Assembly (NCBI RefSeq): GCF_025971925.1
Contig: NZ_JAPDHV010000003.1
Location: 507,558-571,557 of the forward strand
Reading direction: 5' to 3'
Length of the DNA stretch: 64,000 nucleotides
Source: Chryseobacterium oryctis
Lineage (GTDB): Bacteria; Bacteroidota; Bacteroidia; Flavobacteriales; Weeksellaceae
Positions 43,741-53,236 of the stretch are shown piece by piece (position 1 is the first letter of the stretch; every line of letters begins with the position of its first letter). Under the pieces are notes generated by a model. It saw only the letters and a program-made list of their open reading frames with translations, made no database searches and was not told the DNA's origin. The translations under genes and the position numbers were made by a program.

Positions 43741-45306
43741 ATGAATTCTGGAACCATCCTTTTGCTATTTGTTTTTATATATTTTATCGGACTTTTAGTA
43801 ATTTCTTATTTTACAAGCCGAAATTCAGACAATCAATCCTTTTTCATCGGAAATAAAAAAAGTAAGTGGTGGCTTGTTGCCTTCGGGATGATAGGTACCA
43901 GTCTGAGTGGTGTTACATTTATTTCTGTTCCCGGAACTGTAGGTAAAATGACGGGAAGCGAATACGTCTACGGCGGATTTGAATATTACATGATGGTAAT
44001 CGGCTTTTTCATTGGTTATTTTATTGTTGCAGCCATACTACTTCCACTCTATTACAAAATGAACCTCACCTCAATTTATACTTATTTAGGCAAAAGATTC
44101 AACGTAGAAGCTCATAAAATTGGTTCAATATTTTTTATTATTTCAAGAGCAATTGGCGCAACAGCAAGGTTATATTTAGTGGTAAACGTTTTACAGATTT
44201 TCTTACTTGAAGCTTTGGGAGTTCCGTTTTGGATTACGGCCTCAGTACTCCTATTAATGGTACTTTTATACACTTTTGAAGGAGGTGTGAAAACTATTGT
44301 AATTACTGATACTTTGCAGACTTCATTCATGATTATAAGTCTAATTGCCTGTATTGTCTACATATTATCAAATTTAAATTTATCTTTTGGAGAAGCTTAT
44401 ACCATTTTAGAACAGAAAAATTATACTCATTTTATAAATTTTGACCCCAATTCTAAAACATTTTTCCTGAAAACAATTCTAGGAGGAATTTTCATCACGA
44501 TTGCAATGACAGGTCTTGACCAAGAAATGATGCAGAAAAATATCTCTGTCGACAATCTTAAGAATTCTAAAAAAAATATGTTGACTTTTGCCGGAACTTT
44601 GCTTTTGGTGAATCTTGCGTTCTTATTTTTAGGAGGTTTATTGTATCTATTTGCACTACAAAACAGTGCTGAATACAGCCAAATTGTAAATGGTGAAAAC
44701 GTATCCAATATTTTCGGTTTTAAAGATGAAGCAGGAAACATCAAAAATATCATGGGAGACGATTTATTCCCCGCTTTATCTCTTCAAGGGCATTTTCCGA
44801 TGATTATTTCGGTAATTTTCATAATTGGCTTAATTTCCGCACTATTCCCTTCTGCAGATGGTGCTTTGACAGCCGTTACAAGTTCTTATTGTGTAGATTT
44901 GTTAAACCTTAACGAAGACAAAACAAAAACCGAAAAAGAGAAGAAACGTCTCCGTATGAAAGTACATTTAACTTTCACCATAATTTTCTTTATTCTGATT
45001 ATGATTTTCAAGGCATTAAACGACAAATCAATCGTTTATCTGATTATGGAAATTGCAGGTTATACATACGGACCACTTTTGGGACTTTTTGCCTTCGGAA
45101 TTTTCACCAAATTTCAAATTTCAAAAAAATATTCAATTCTTACGGTAACGATATTAGCTCCTATTATTACTTATATCATTAATTTACTGGTAACCAATTA
45201 TACTGATTACAGAATCGGAGTTGAATTAATCATTCTTAATGGCTTATTAACCTTCATAGGATTGTGGCTTGTGAAAAACAAACAATACTTGAAAATAGTT
45301 AAATAA
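43741..45306 (+). CDS. sodium:solute symporter (SSS family)
   Basis: The 521-residue inner-membrane protein has about 13 hydrophobic helices. Family features: NKKSKWWLVAFGMIGTSLSGVTFISVPG in helix 2, ARLYLVVNVLQ, GGVKTIVITDTLQTSFMI, TGLDQEMMQKNISV and SALFPSADGALTAVTSSYCVDL. It co-transports an organic solute with sodium; the substrate cannot be told from sequence. TATATTTG (43714-43721) lies upstream. Confidence 0.92.
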   Translation: MNSGTILLLFVFIYFIGLLVISYFTSRNSDNQSFFIGNKKSKWWLVAFGMIGTSLSGVTFISVPGTVGKMTGSEYVYGGFEYYMMVIGFFIGYFIVAAILLPLYYKMNLTSIYTYLGKRFNVEAHKIGSIFFIISRAIGATARLYLVVNVLQIFLLEALGVPFWITASVLLLMVLLYTFEGGVKTIVITDTLQTSFMIISLIACIVYILSNLNLSFGEAYTILEQKNYTHFINFDPNSKTFFLKTILGGIFITIAMTGLDQEMMQKNISVDNLKNSKKNMLTFAGTLLLVNLAFLFLGGLLYLFALQNSAEYSQIVNGENVSNIFGFKDEAGNIKNIMGDDLFPALSLQGHFPMIISVIFIIGLISALFPSADGALTAVTSSYCVDLLNLNEDKTKTEKEKKRLRMKVHLTFTIIFFILIMIFKALNDKSIVYLIMEIAGYTYGPLLGLFAFGIFTKFQISKKYSILTVTILAPIITYIINLLVTNYTDYRIGVELIILNGLLTFIGLWLVKNKQYLKIVK

Positions 45307-45334
45307 AAAACTCCATTTTGATTGTAAAAAATAA

Positions 45335-45363
45335 AAAATCCAGATTTTAAGTCTGGATTTTTA
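45335..45363 (+). terminator. terminator
   Basis: AAATCCAGA / TCTGGATTT stem with T-rich tail. Confidence 0.88.
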
Positions 45364-45418
45364 CATTTCCATAAGCCAGTAAAAAATCGTAAATTCGCGT
45401 GCAAATAAATCTTATATA

Positions 45419-46270
45419 ATGAGTAAAAGTATCGAAGAGTTAAAATCTCTTACTACACAAATCAGAAGAGACATTTTAAGAATGGTTCACGCTGTAAATT
45501 CTGGGCATCCAGGTGGAAGTTTAGGTTGTACAGAATTCTTCACAGCCCTTTACGGGAAAGTAATGAATTACAATCTTCCGTTTACTATGGTAGGTAAAAA
45601 TGAAGACCATTTCTATCTTTCAAACGGACACATTTCTCCGGTATTCTATTCTACTTTGGCTAGATTCGATTTTTTCCCAGTAGATGAATTAAGCACTTTC
45701 AGAAAATTAAATTCTAGATTGCAAGGTCACCCTACTACTCACGAAGGTCTTCCAGGTGTTAGAATTGCTTCAGGCTCTTTAGGACAAGGGCTTTCTGTAG
45801 CTTTGGGAGTTGCTCAAGGTAAAAAATTAGACGGAGATAGCTCTTTAGTTTACTCTCTACATGGAGATGGTGAATTGCAAGAAGGACAGGTTTGGGAAGC
45901 GTTTATGTATGCTGCAGCAAAAAAAGTAGATAATATTATTTCTACAATTGATTATAACGGACAACAAATTGACGGAAGCACAGAAAATGTACTTTCTTTA
46001 GGAAATCTTCATGCAAAACTAGAAGCCTTCGGATGGACAGTTTTAGAAGAGAAAAACGGTAATGATCTTGAAGCTGTAATTGCTATTCTTGAAAAAGCAA
46101 AAACTGAAACAGGAAAAGGAAAACCTGTAGCTATCATCCTTCATACAGAAATGGGAGCTGGGGTAGACTTCATGATGGGAACTCACGCTTGGCATGGAAA
46201 AGCGCCTAATAACGAGCAGTTGGAAACAGCTTTCAAACAATTATATTTAGAAGCTCCGGCTGATTATTAA
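45419..46270 (+). CDS. transketolase, N-terminal subunit
   Basis: A 283-residue protein with the thiamine-diphosphate-binding half of transketolase: VNSGHPGGSLGCTEFFTALY, GSLGQGLSVALGVAQG, HGDGELQEGQVWEAFMYAAAKK and IDYNGQQIDG. Splitting of transketolase into two genes is normal in many bacteria. The partner half begins 100 bp downstream; together they interconvert pentose-phosphate sugars. Confidence 0.93.
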   Translation: MSKSIEELKSLTTQIRRDILRMVHAVNSGHPGGSLGCTEFFTALYGKVMNYNLPFTMVGKNEDHFYLSNGHISPVFYSTLARFDFFPVDELSTFRKLNSRLQGHPTTHEGLPGVRIASGSLGQGLSVALGVAQGKKLDGDSSLVYSLHGDGELQEGQVWEAFMYAAAKKVDNIISTIDYNGQQIDGSTENVLSLGNLHAKLEAFGWTVLEEKNGNDLEAVIAILEKAKTETGKGKPVAIILHTEMGAGVDFMMGTHAWHGKAPNNEQLETAFKQLYLEAPADY

Positions 46271-46370
46271 TTATAAAACAAATAATTAATAACAGGTAAT
46301 CTTTAATTAATAATTAGAAAAAATGAAACCATAAGGTTACATGATTCTATCACAAAATTTAGAAATTCTC

Positions 46371-47315
46371 ATGAAATATACATATACAGAAAAAAAGGAT
46401 ACTCGTTCAGGATTCGGAGCCGGATTAGCTGAATTAGCTGATAAAAATCCGAATGTAGTTGCACTTTGTGCAGACCTTATCGGTTCTTTGAAAATGGAAA
46501 AATTCATTGAAAAAGCTCCGGAAAGATTCTTCCAGGTTGGTATTGCTGAAGCTAACATGATTGGTCTTGCTGCAGGTCTTAGTACTACAGGAAAAATTCC
46601 TTTCACTGGAACTTTTGCCAATTTCTCTACTTCAAGAGTGTATGACCAAATTCGTCAGTCTGTTGCTTATTCTGGTAAAAATGTAAAAATCTGTGCTTCT
46701 CACGCAGGGCTTACTTTAGGAGAAGACGGTGCAACTCACCAAGTTTTGGAAGACATCGGTATGATGAAAATGCTTCCAGGAATGACGGTAATCAATCCTT
46801 GTGACTACAACCAAACAAAAGCTGCTACAATTGCAATTGCTGACCACGAAGGCCCTGTATATTTAAGATTTGGCAGACCAACTGTACCTGTATTCATTCC
46901 TGAAGATATGCCTTTCGAAATCGGAAAAGGAATTTTACTTCAAGAAGGAACAGATGTAACAATCGTTGCAACAGGTCACCTAGTTTGGGAATCTTTGGTT
47001 GCAGCTGATGAGCTTGAAAAAGAAGGCATCTCTTGTGAGGTAATCAACATTCATACAATTAAACCTTTAGACGAAGAAATTATCTTAAAATCAGTTGAAA
47101 AAACAGGTAAAATTGTTACAGCTGAAGAACATAATTATTTAGGCGGTTTAGGAGAATCTGTTGCAGGAATGCTTGCCAGAAAAAGACCTACAAAACAAGA
47201 GTTTGTAGCTGTAAATGACACTTTCGGAGAATCTGCTACACCAGCTGAATTGATGAAAAAATACAAAATCGATGCTGCTGCCGTAAAAGAAGCTGTGAAA
47301 AGAATTTTAGCCTAA
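46371..47315 (+). CDS. transketolase, C-terminal subunit
   Basis: The start is set at 46371 ([19 protein letters not shown]), because the ATG at 46341 only adds ten unusual residues. The 314-residue protein holds the pyrimidine-binding domain ([36 protein letters not shown] with the catalytic Glu region) and the C-terminal transketolase domain ([31 protein letters not shown]). Completes the enzyme with the preceding gene. Confidence 0.93.
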   Translation: MKYTYTEKKDTRSGFGAGLAELADKNPNVVALCADLIGSLKMEKFIEKAPERFFQVGIAEANMIGLAAGLSTTGKIPFTGTFANFSTSRVYDQIRQSVAYSGKNVKICASHAGLTLGEDGATHQVLEDIGMMKMLPGMTVINPCDYNQTKAATIAIADHEGPVYLRFGRPTVPVFIPEDMPFEIGKGILLQEGTDVTIVATGHLVWESLVAADELEKEGISCEVINIHTIKPLDEEIILKSVEKTGKIVTAEEHNYLGGLGESVAGMLARKRPTKQEFVAVNDTFGESATPAELMKKYKIDAAAVKEAVKRILA

Positions 47316-47333
47316 TTAATAAGTCAATTTCAT

Positions 47334-47365
47334 AAAAAAAGTCCTCAAGATTGAGGACTTTTTTT
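47334..47365. terminator. bidirectional terminator
   Basis: Fifteen-base stem AAAAAAAGTCCTCAA / TTGAGGACTTTTTTT between convergent genes. Confidence 0.93.
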
Positions 47366-47385
47366 ATATATTTTATATCTGATTT

Positions 47386-47763
47386 TTATTTAAAAAACTT
47401 CCATTTTGGGATAATTGCCAGCATACCAAACCCTGTGAAAAGGAAAAGATTGGTAACATCCGTATACAAAAATGTTGAAAGATAATAGTTATGCATAAAG
47501 AAATGCAAAACCAAAAGAGCAGGAAAAGCAAAAATGCCTATTTTTCGATAAAAAAACATAAGAATTAGACTTATCATCATCAAAATATCAATCGTGAAAA
47601 TAACATAGAAATACCATCTTGGAATATTCAAATATTCATTTTGGCTATATTCATCCCAGTCTATCCCAAACCCCATTATTGTAAACAACATCAAAAGGGC
47701 AAATGCACCTATAAATCCCCATCCTTTTTTAGGATTTTCATCAAAATAACTGTATTCTTCCAT
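47386..47763 (-). CDS. small membrane protein of unknown function
   Basis: A 125-residue protein with four probable membrane helices (about 16-34, 50-68, 73-90, 98-118) and a short acidic N-terminus (MEEYSYFDENPKKGWGF). No known motif. Its promoter box overlaps the terminator hairpin of the upstream Lrp gene, so it has its own unit. Function unknown. Confidence 0.75.
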   Translation of the reverse strand: MEEYSYFDENPKKGWGFIGAFALLMLFTIMGFGIDWDEYSQNEYLNIPRWYFYVIFTIDILMMISLILMFFYRKIGIFAFPALLVLHFFMHNYYLSTFLYTDVTNLFLFTGFGMLAIIPKWKFFK

Positions 47764-47768
47764 AACTA

Positions 47769-47776
47769 CAAAAATA
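47769..47776 (-). promoter_or_regulatory. -7 element of the small membrane protein gene
   Basis: Minus strand TATTTTTG, ending 5 bases before the ATG and directly abutting the Lrp terminator hairpin. Confidence 0.45.
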
Positions 47777-47807
47777 AAGAACTTATGAGAGATTTCATAA
47801 GTTCTTT
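47776..47807 (-). terminator. terminator of the Lrp-type regulator
   Basis: Thirteen-base perfect stem AAAGAACTTATGA / TCATAAGTTCTTT; the T-tract (minus strand) is shared with the promoter box of the next gene. Confidence 0.88.
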
Positions 47808-47831
47808 TATATAAATTGTTTAAAATTTGAA

Positions 47832-48302
47832 TTAGATAGAGATAGCGTTAATTAATCTATTTTTATCGCTTAAGAATTCTTCCATAGAAATCATACTCTC
47901 CGTTCTCATTACATCCTGAATATCATCAATTTGATAGATAATTCTCTTTGCATCATCAGTATTCTTTGCTCTTACTTTACAGAAGATATTATATTTCCCG
48001 GAAATAACACTAGCTTCAATTACATTAGGGATAGTAGATAACTCTTTCAATACTTCCTGCGTACGATTTGATTTCGTTAAAAGTATTCCGATGAACGCTG
48101 TAAAGTGATAGTCTAATTTACCATAATCAATATTAAGAGATGATCCCAAAATAATACCCGCATCTTCCATTTTCTTCACTCTTACGTGAATTGTTCCAGC
48201 AGAAACATCCATCTGCTTCGCAATTTCAGTAAAAGGCATTCTTGTGTTTTCTACTAAGAAATCAAGAATCTTCTTGTCTATTTCGTCCAGTTGATAGTTC
48301 AT
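47832..48302 (-). CDS. Lrp/AsnC family transcriptional regulator
   Basis: A 156-residue regulator: N-terminal winged helix (LDEIDKKILDFLVENTRMPFTEIAKQMDVSAGTIHVRVKKMEDAGII) and a RAM ligand-binding domain (AFIGILLTKS, VIEASVISGKYNIFCKVRAKNTDDAKRIIY). Such proteins sense amino acids and control their metabolism. Targets unknown; candidate sites could include the repeated motif upstream of asnB, which is untested. Confidence 0.93.
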   Translation of the reverse strand: MNYQLDEIDKKILDFLVENTRMPFTEIAKQMDVSAGTIHVRVKKMEDAGIILGSSLNIDYGKLDYHFTAFIGILLTKSNRTQEVLKELSTIPNVIEASVISGKYNIFCKVRAKNTDDAKRIIYQIDDIQDVMRTESMISMEEFLSDKNRLINAISI

Positions 48303-48435
48303 ATTAGTTAAATTATAATTTTCTTAAAAAAACAATATATTTTTTGCAAATTTAAAAAAAATAATTTAACTAAAAAAATTATATCAAATATTAACAATAA
48401 TTAACATGGTGATATAAATCATTAAAATATTCTAA

Positions 48436-51400
48436 TTATTTACTATCTGATTTTGTAGAATCTGTTTTTATTTCAGAATTTGCAACTACTGTTTTTTTAT
48501 CTTTTTTCTTCTTTTTGAACAAAGAATTAAAACTTTTCGTCCACACAACACCCCCTCCATAAGCCTGATTGGCAGACCCGTTAGTACCAGCTCCTGCAAG
48601 TCCCATGCCAATGTTACTTGGTTTAGAATATCCTCTCAAAATTAATCCTCCATCATTTTTCTTAGACAAATCATATTCTATTGAACCTTCTCCGGAAAGA
48701 TAGTTTGATTCCGTAGCCTCAGTCTTATTCAAAGGTATCCCTAATCCTGTTTTTACTTTTATTCTCGGAGAAAGTGCAAAACTCACCCCGGCATTAGCTC
48801 TGTCTCCTGTATTCGAATATTGATCTCCCTTCACATAATTTAGGTCAATCTGGAATTCGTTACTCATTGTATTCAGAACAGAGCCTAATTGTTTTAAAAG
48901 CAAATTATACCCTGAAGATTCTGCAACCCCTGCAACATCAACATCTACTCCACCTGTATTAGAAACATTAAAGCTACTTAAAAGCAATACTGAACCAAAT
49001 TGGAGAACCTTCTCTCCTTCCTGACTCATTTTGGCCGCTAAAGTTTCTTTTACCTGACTAGAAACATCCATTGCAGTAAGATTCAAATCCACATCTGGAT
49101 CTGTAAGGGTCTGCGTAATATTTGCCTGCAACAATATACTGATAGGCTGTATATTACCCATATTAAGATACTGACCGGCATTTGAAACCATTCTTACATA
49201 ATTTGCCTTAATATCAAGGGCTGGTTTCATAGCATCACCATCCCATCTGATACTACTCCCGTTCTGAATCTGGAATGTTTTGTTAAGAATAGCTTTAGAA
49301 ACAAAAGTTCCGTTATCTACTTTATAAGTTCCGTTCATGGCAATATTTCCTTGCCTGTTCATCTGGAACCTTAAATTATTAGCCAAACCTTTCACTGTAA
49401 TATTACCTACATCATCACCGACAAGTACATTCACTGTAGTACCTTTATCAACATCAAGATTGAAGTCAATATTCATATTTGCTCCAGTCTTTTTCTTTTC
49501 CTCTAAAGTGATTAACCCGTCTTTTCCTTCTTTCAAGAACCTCAGCATCTTAAATTCTTCAACATTTGAGGTAGAGCCGGAATTGAAAGTGAACGTACTT
49601 CCGTTAAGAGCCTTCATATTCGGAGTTGATATACTTAATCCGGAAACCGGTCCGTCGACATACAGGTCACCTTGCCCATAAACCCTTCCCCAAAATAAAT
49701 CAAAATCTTTCTGAGCTGTATTCAACATTAATAAATTATCTGCTCTCATCACCAGGTTGACCCCCATCGATGAAAGTGTCTCAAACTGAATCGCCCCAGA
49801 AATATTACCTTTCGAGTTGGTTCTCCCATCATGAACTTCAATATTGTTGAGGATTGCCAAACCTTTTGATAATGGAATAACTGTATCATCAAACGAATAA
49901 TCTACGCCTGTAAACAAAAGTTTCAGACCAAATCCTTTCAAGGCAATATCTCCACTATAATCTATATCGTTTAGCTTCCCTGCAATTTTAAGATCACCAG
50001 TCGCTTTTCCTCTGAAATTACCAAATACTGCTTGAACAAATTGTTGAACGAAAGCCAAATCAAAATCTCGCATTTCAGCAGTCAAGTCAATTACAGGTGT
50101 AGGTGTATTGTTATTCACCGTTCCTGTTACATGAAGATTATTATTTCCTATTATTCCTGCTGAAGCAACTTTTATATCGATATCGTAAACATTTAATGAA
50201 AAACTGTTTGTTGCAGAAACCGTAACATCACCCATGTCATTTCCGTTCATGGTAATATTATCTATGGTTAAGTCCACCAAAGGCTGAAGCGTATTTTTGT
50301 CCATCTTGATTTTAACAGAACCATTTGCCAAACCTTTAACATTCATCGCATTTCCTTCGGACTGCATTTCTAAAAGCTTATCGATAGCAAAATCCTTAAT
50401 ATCAGCATCTACATAAAAATCTTTAGCATTTTTAAATATTCCTTCATTAATTAGCAAAGCACTATCGTCTGAATAGACCCGCAAATTACGAACTTCAAAA
50501 TCACTGGTTTTCTTTCTATAAGTAATAGAGTGAGCCAACTCAGGACTTGTATCAATAGCCCAAACTATATTATTGAATTTAACTTCGGTCGGTTCAAACC
50601 GGAATACATAATCACCTCCTGCATTTGTCGTTTGATTTAAATTGACTGCATATTCTTTAAGATTTTCATTCAATTCATCTTCCTTATTTCCATGCTTGAA
50701 TTTTGTAGCCAAATGAAGTATGCTGTTATTTTCATTCCTTCCACCAAGTGTAATATCTTTGAATACGTTATTATCATACAAAACTCTTCCGATTCTGGCA
50801 TATAATTGCTCATCGAGATTAGCTGTATTTATTCTCACCAAAAGACTGTCGACCATTGCACTGTCTTTGGTAATTTTATCTCTATTATCAAGTTTATAAT
50901 CAGAATTTGCAGATGCCAAAATTTTATCAGCTTCAGTAATCTCTTCTTTCTTGGTCATTACATATTTTAAAGATGCTGCATCAAGGTTTAAAATTAAATT
51001 ATTAGAATCTCCATCATACTCCCCTTCTACTTTTGCACCCTGAGGAAGTTTCAAATCAGGTAAAAAATAACTTACCAAACCTTGCTGAACGTCAAAGTCC
51101 ATCTTAAAACTCTGACCTCTGTACAGTTTTCTAGGTGGTGGACCAACCAAAATTTTACCCAACCCGTTCTCAACCATTCCTGCTAAATCAGCAAGATTGT
51201 ATTTTCCAGAAATCTTTCCATTTACAGCACCCGGAGCATCTACATCTATAACACGCCCTCCTCCTTCTATAAAGGTTTTAAGTTTAGCATTTGGTATAAT
51301 ATATTTTTGAGTAGGCGTCGCAAAATTAACATCATTTGCTTCTACATCTAATGTCAAATCATTAATAGAAGACATAGACATCTTACCATTCACCTTTCCA

Positions 51401-53232
51401 CTTACAATTTGATTTCCAGGTTGATTGGTAAAATAATTCATATTTAAATGATTCACATCAGCATCTACATTCATTGAAATTCTTGGGGTACTAAAATCAA
51501 TCAATCCTTTTATGGTAGCTTTTGCCTGTTCATCATTAACAGTAATAAGTCCGTTGTATTTTCTATGATCCAGTAAACCATCCAAATAAAGATTATTTAT
51601 CTCTTTATTCATGATTTCGACACTTGCAATCTGAGATTTAGTCGTAATACGCATCGTATTAACATCAAAACTCTGCCCATTTACATCAAACTTACCCGAA
51701 ATCAATCCCACCGATTTATTTTTCGTAATCACCGAGGTATTCAAATCCTTCACCTCAGCAATTCCGGAATACTTTGGCATTGAAGAACTGTAATCAGTAA
51801 GCGAAAAATTGGTGATTTTTGCCTGCCCAATCCCTGTCATCAAATTACCATTTGCAACATAAACCTGATTAGGATTAACCTTTGCAGTTCCATTATATTT
51901 CAGTTTTCCAAAATCATCAGCAAAATTCTTCATTTTAGTTGCGATAAATGAAGGCATCATTGCTTTTAGATCTTTATATGTAAAATCTGCAGATAGATCG
52001 TTGGTTTCAATTAAAAAATTACCCTTCAACAAATTATTAACTTTCATTGTTTTTGTGGCAATATTTACATCAGGATTTCGAATAAGGAAATTTTCAAGAG
52101 AAAACTTATTCAACGGACCTGTCATTTTCCCAGAAACATTAAATGGTTTAAAATTATCCCAATTCGTCACAAAATAACTTATATCATAACCGCTTAACTG
52201 GCTTCCTTGCTGAAGATTCATATCCCAGCTTACTTTATCTGCAAAATCAGACCAAGAACCTTTATGAAGATTAAATTTAATATCTCCTTGTAAGAGTGTG
52301 TGATCTGTATTTAATGTTAAATCCTTAAGCGAAAGAAAATCTTGATTCAATGATAATTCAGTAGAAAAAGTATCTACAAAGTGAGATTTTCCCCATCTTT
52401 TTGTCGTAAAAGAAAGGTTATTAATTAATGCTGAAACATTTGCTCCATTAACTTTTACATTAGGAGCCTTAAGGTTAAAATTGGTTGCAGTCAACCATTT
52501 ACCGGCTTCTCCTGACGAATTTTGATTAACAATAGAAACTTTAGAATCAATAATTTGCACTCTTGAGTTTAACTGAAAAGGAGGTTTTTTCGGGTCTCTT
52601 TTCTTTCCATCATCAAATAATTGAGTAAAACGGATGAAATTTGAAATGCTATCTCCTTTATATGTAATGACTTTTACCTCGGCATTTTTTAGTGTTAAAG
52701 AATTAAAGCTTAAAGAATTGTGTTTTCCAATATTGGTTGCTAAAGAAAACCAATCCGAATTTGCTGTAAACTCTTTTGCCTGAATAAAATCCAGACCTTT
52801 ATAATCTTTGATTTTCAGGCCTTTGATTTTCACATTTCCAAAAAAATTAACCTCAACACTTTCGGTCGACATCTGTGCTTTAAAATCTTTATTTACAATT
52901 TGCAAAGCCTGATCAGCAGCCCATTGTTTCGTTACAGGAAGATTAATAACGATAAAAATAGCCGCAATAAGACCAAAACCCAACCAAAAAAGAATTAACA
53001 GAAGTTTTGCCCACCAAGAGTAGCTTGTAACATCTTTCACAGCCTGTTTACCAAATTCTTCAGCCGTTTCTACAGGATGATTAATAGCATCCGAAGCCAG
53101 TTCAGACGCTTCTTTAACCGTTTCCTTTACAGCATCTTCTACATTTTCAACAGTCTTTTGTACCTGATCACCTAAGTTTTCAGCTACTGATTTTTTATTC
53201 TCATTCTCGTTATTATTCTCTAACTTTGCCAT
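48436..53232 (-). CDS. TamB-like translocation and assembly module protein
   Basis: From MAKLENNNENENKK at 53232 the protein is 1598 residues; an upstream ATG at 53325 would run antisense through tsaD and is rejected. Residues 1-72 are a charged, helix-forming cytoplasmic part, 74-98 a membrane anchor (WAKLLLILFWLGFGLIAAIFIVI), then a very long AsmA/TamB-like beta-strand region and a DUF490-type C-terminus (LTAMDVSSQVKETLAAKMSQEGEKVLQFGSVLLLSSF). TamB-like proteins bridge the periplasm and help assemble or supply lipids to the outer membrane. Start codons of this gene and tsaD are only 4 bp apart. A Lys-rich tail ends the protein. Confidence 0.9.
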   Translation of the reverse strand: MAKLENNNENENKKSVAENLGDQVQKTVENVEDAVKETVKEASELASDAINHPVETAEEFGKQAVKDVTSYSWWAKLLLILFWLGFGLIAAIFIVINLPVTKQWAADQALQIVNKDFKAQMSTESVEVNFFGNVKIKGLKIKDYKGLDFIQAKEFTANSDWFSLATNIGKHNSLSFNSLTLKNAEVKVITYKGDSISNFIRFTQLFDDGKKRDPKKPPFQLNSRVQIIDSKVSIVNQNSSGEAGKWLTATNFNLKAPNVKVNGANVSALINNLSFTTKRWGKSHFVDTFSTELSLNQDFLSLKDLTLNTDHTLLQGDIKFNLHKGSWSDFADKVSWDMNLQQGSQLSGYDISYFVTNWDNFKPFNVSGKMTGPLNKFSLENFLIRNPDVNIATKTMKVNNLLKGNFLIETNDLSADFTYKDLKAMMPSFIATKMKNFADDFGKLKYNGTAKVNPNQVYVANGNLMTGIGQAKITNFSLTDYSSSMPKYSGIAEVKDLNTSVITKNKSVGLISGKFDVNGQSFDVNTMRITTKSQIASVEIMNKEINNLYLDGLLDHRKYNGLITVNDEQAKATIKGLIDFSTPRISMNVDADVNHLNMNYFTNQPGNQIVSGKVNGKMSMSSINDLTLDVEANDVNFATPTQKYIIPNAKLKTFIEGGGRVIDVDAPGAVNGKISGKYNLADLAGMVENGLGKILVGPPPRKLYRGQSFKMDFDVQQGLVSYFLPDLKLPQGAKVEGEYDGDSNNLILNLDAASLKYVMTKKEEITEADKILASANSDYKLDNRDKITKDSAMVDSLLVRINTANLDEQLYARIGRVLYDNNVFKDITLGGRNENNSILHLATKFKHGNKEDELNENLKEYAVNLNQTTNAGGDYVFRFEPTEVKFNNIVWAIDTSPELAHSITYRKKTSDFEVRNLRVYSDDSALLINEGIFKNAKDFYVDADIKDFAIDKLLEMQSEGNAMNVKGLANGSVKIKMDKNTLQPLVDLTIDNITMNGNDMGDVTVSATNSFSLNVYDIDIKVASAGIIGNNNLHVTGTVNNNTPTPVIDLTAEMRDFDLAFVQQFVQAVFGNFRGKATGDLKIAGKLNDIDYSGDIALKGFGLKLLFTGVDYSFDDTVIPLSKGLAILNNIEVHDGRTNSKGNISGAIQFETLSSMGVNLVMRADNLLMLNTAQKDFDLFWGRVYGQGDLYVDGPVSGLSISTPNMKALNGSTFTFNSGSTSNVEEFKMLRFLKEGKDGLITLEEKKKTGANMNIDFNLDVDKGTTVNVLVGDDVGNITVKGLANNLRFQMNRQGNIAMNGTYKVDNGTFVSKAILNKTFQIQNGSSIRWDGDAMKPALDIKANYVRMVSNAGQYLNMGNIQPISILLQANITQTLTDPDVDLNLTAMDVSSQVKETLAAKMSQEGEKVLQFGSVLLLSSFNVSNTGGVDVDVAGVAESSGYNLLLKQLGSVLNTMSNEFQIDLNYVKGDQYSNTGDRANAGVSFALSPRIKVKTGLGIPLNKTEATESNYLSGEGSIEYDLSKKNDGGLILRGYSKPSNIGMGLAGAGTNGSANQAYGGGVVWTKSFNSLFKKKKKDKKTVVANSEIKTDSTKSDSK
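53221..53228 (+). promoter_or_regulatory. -7 element of tsaD inside the tamB-like gene
   Basis: TAACTTTG, 8 bases before the tsaD ATG, lies within the first codons of the divergent tamB-like gene. Confidence 0.35.
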
Positions 53233-53236
53233 TATT

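Noticed and set aside
45419..47315. Transketolase as a broken gene
   Set aside because: The enzyme is split into two intact subunit genes in many bacteria; both halves are complete with their motifs, so this is not a frameshift.
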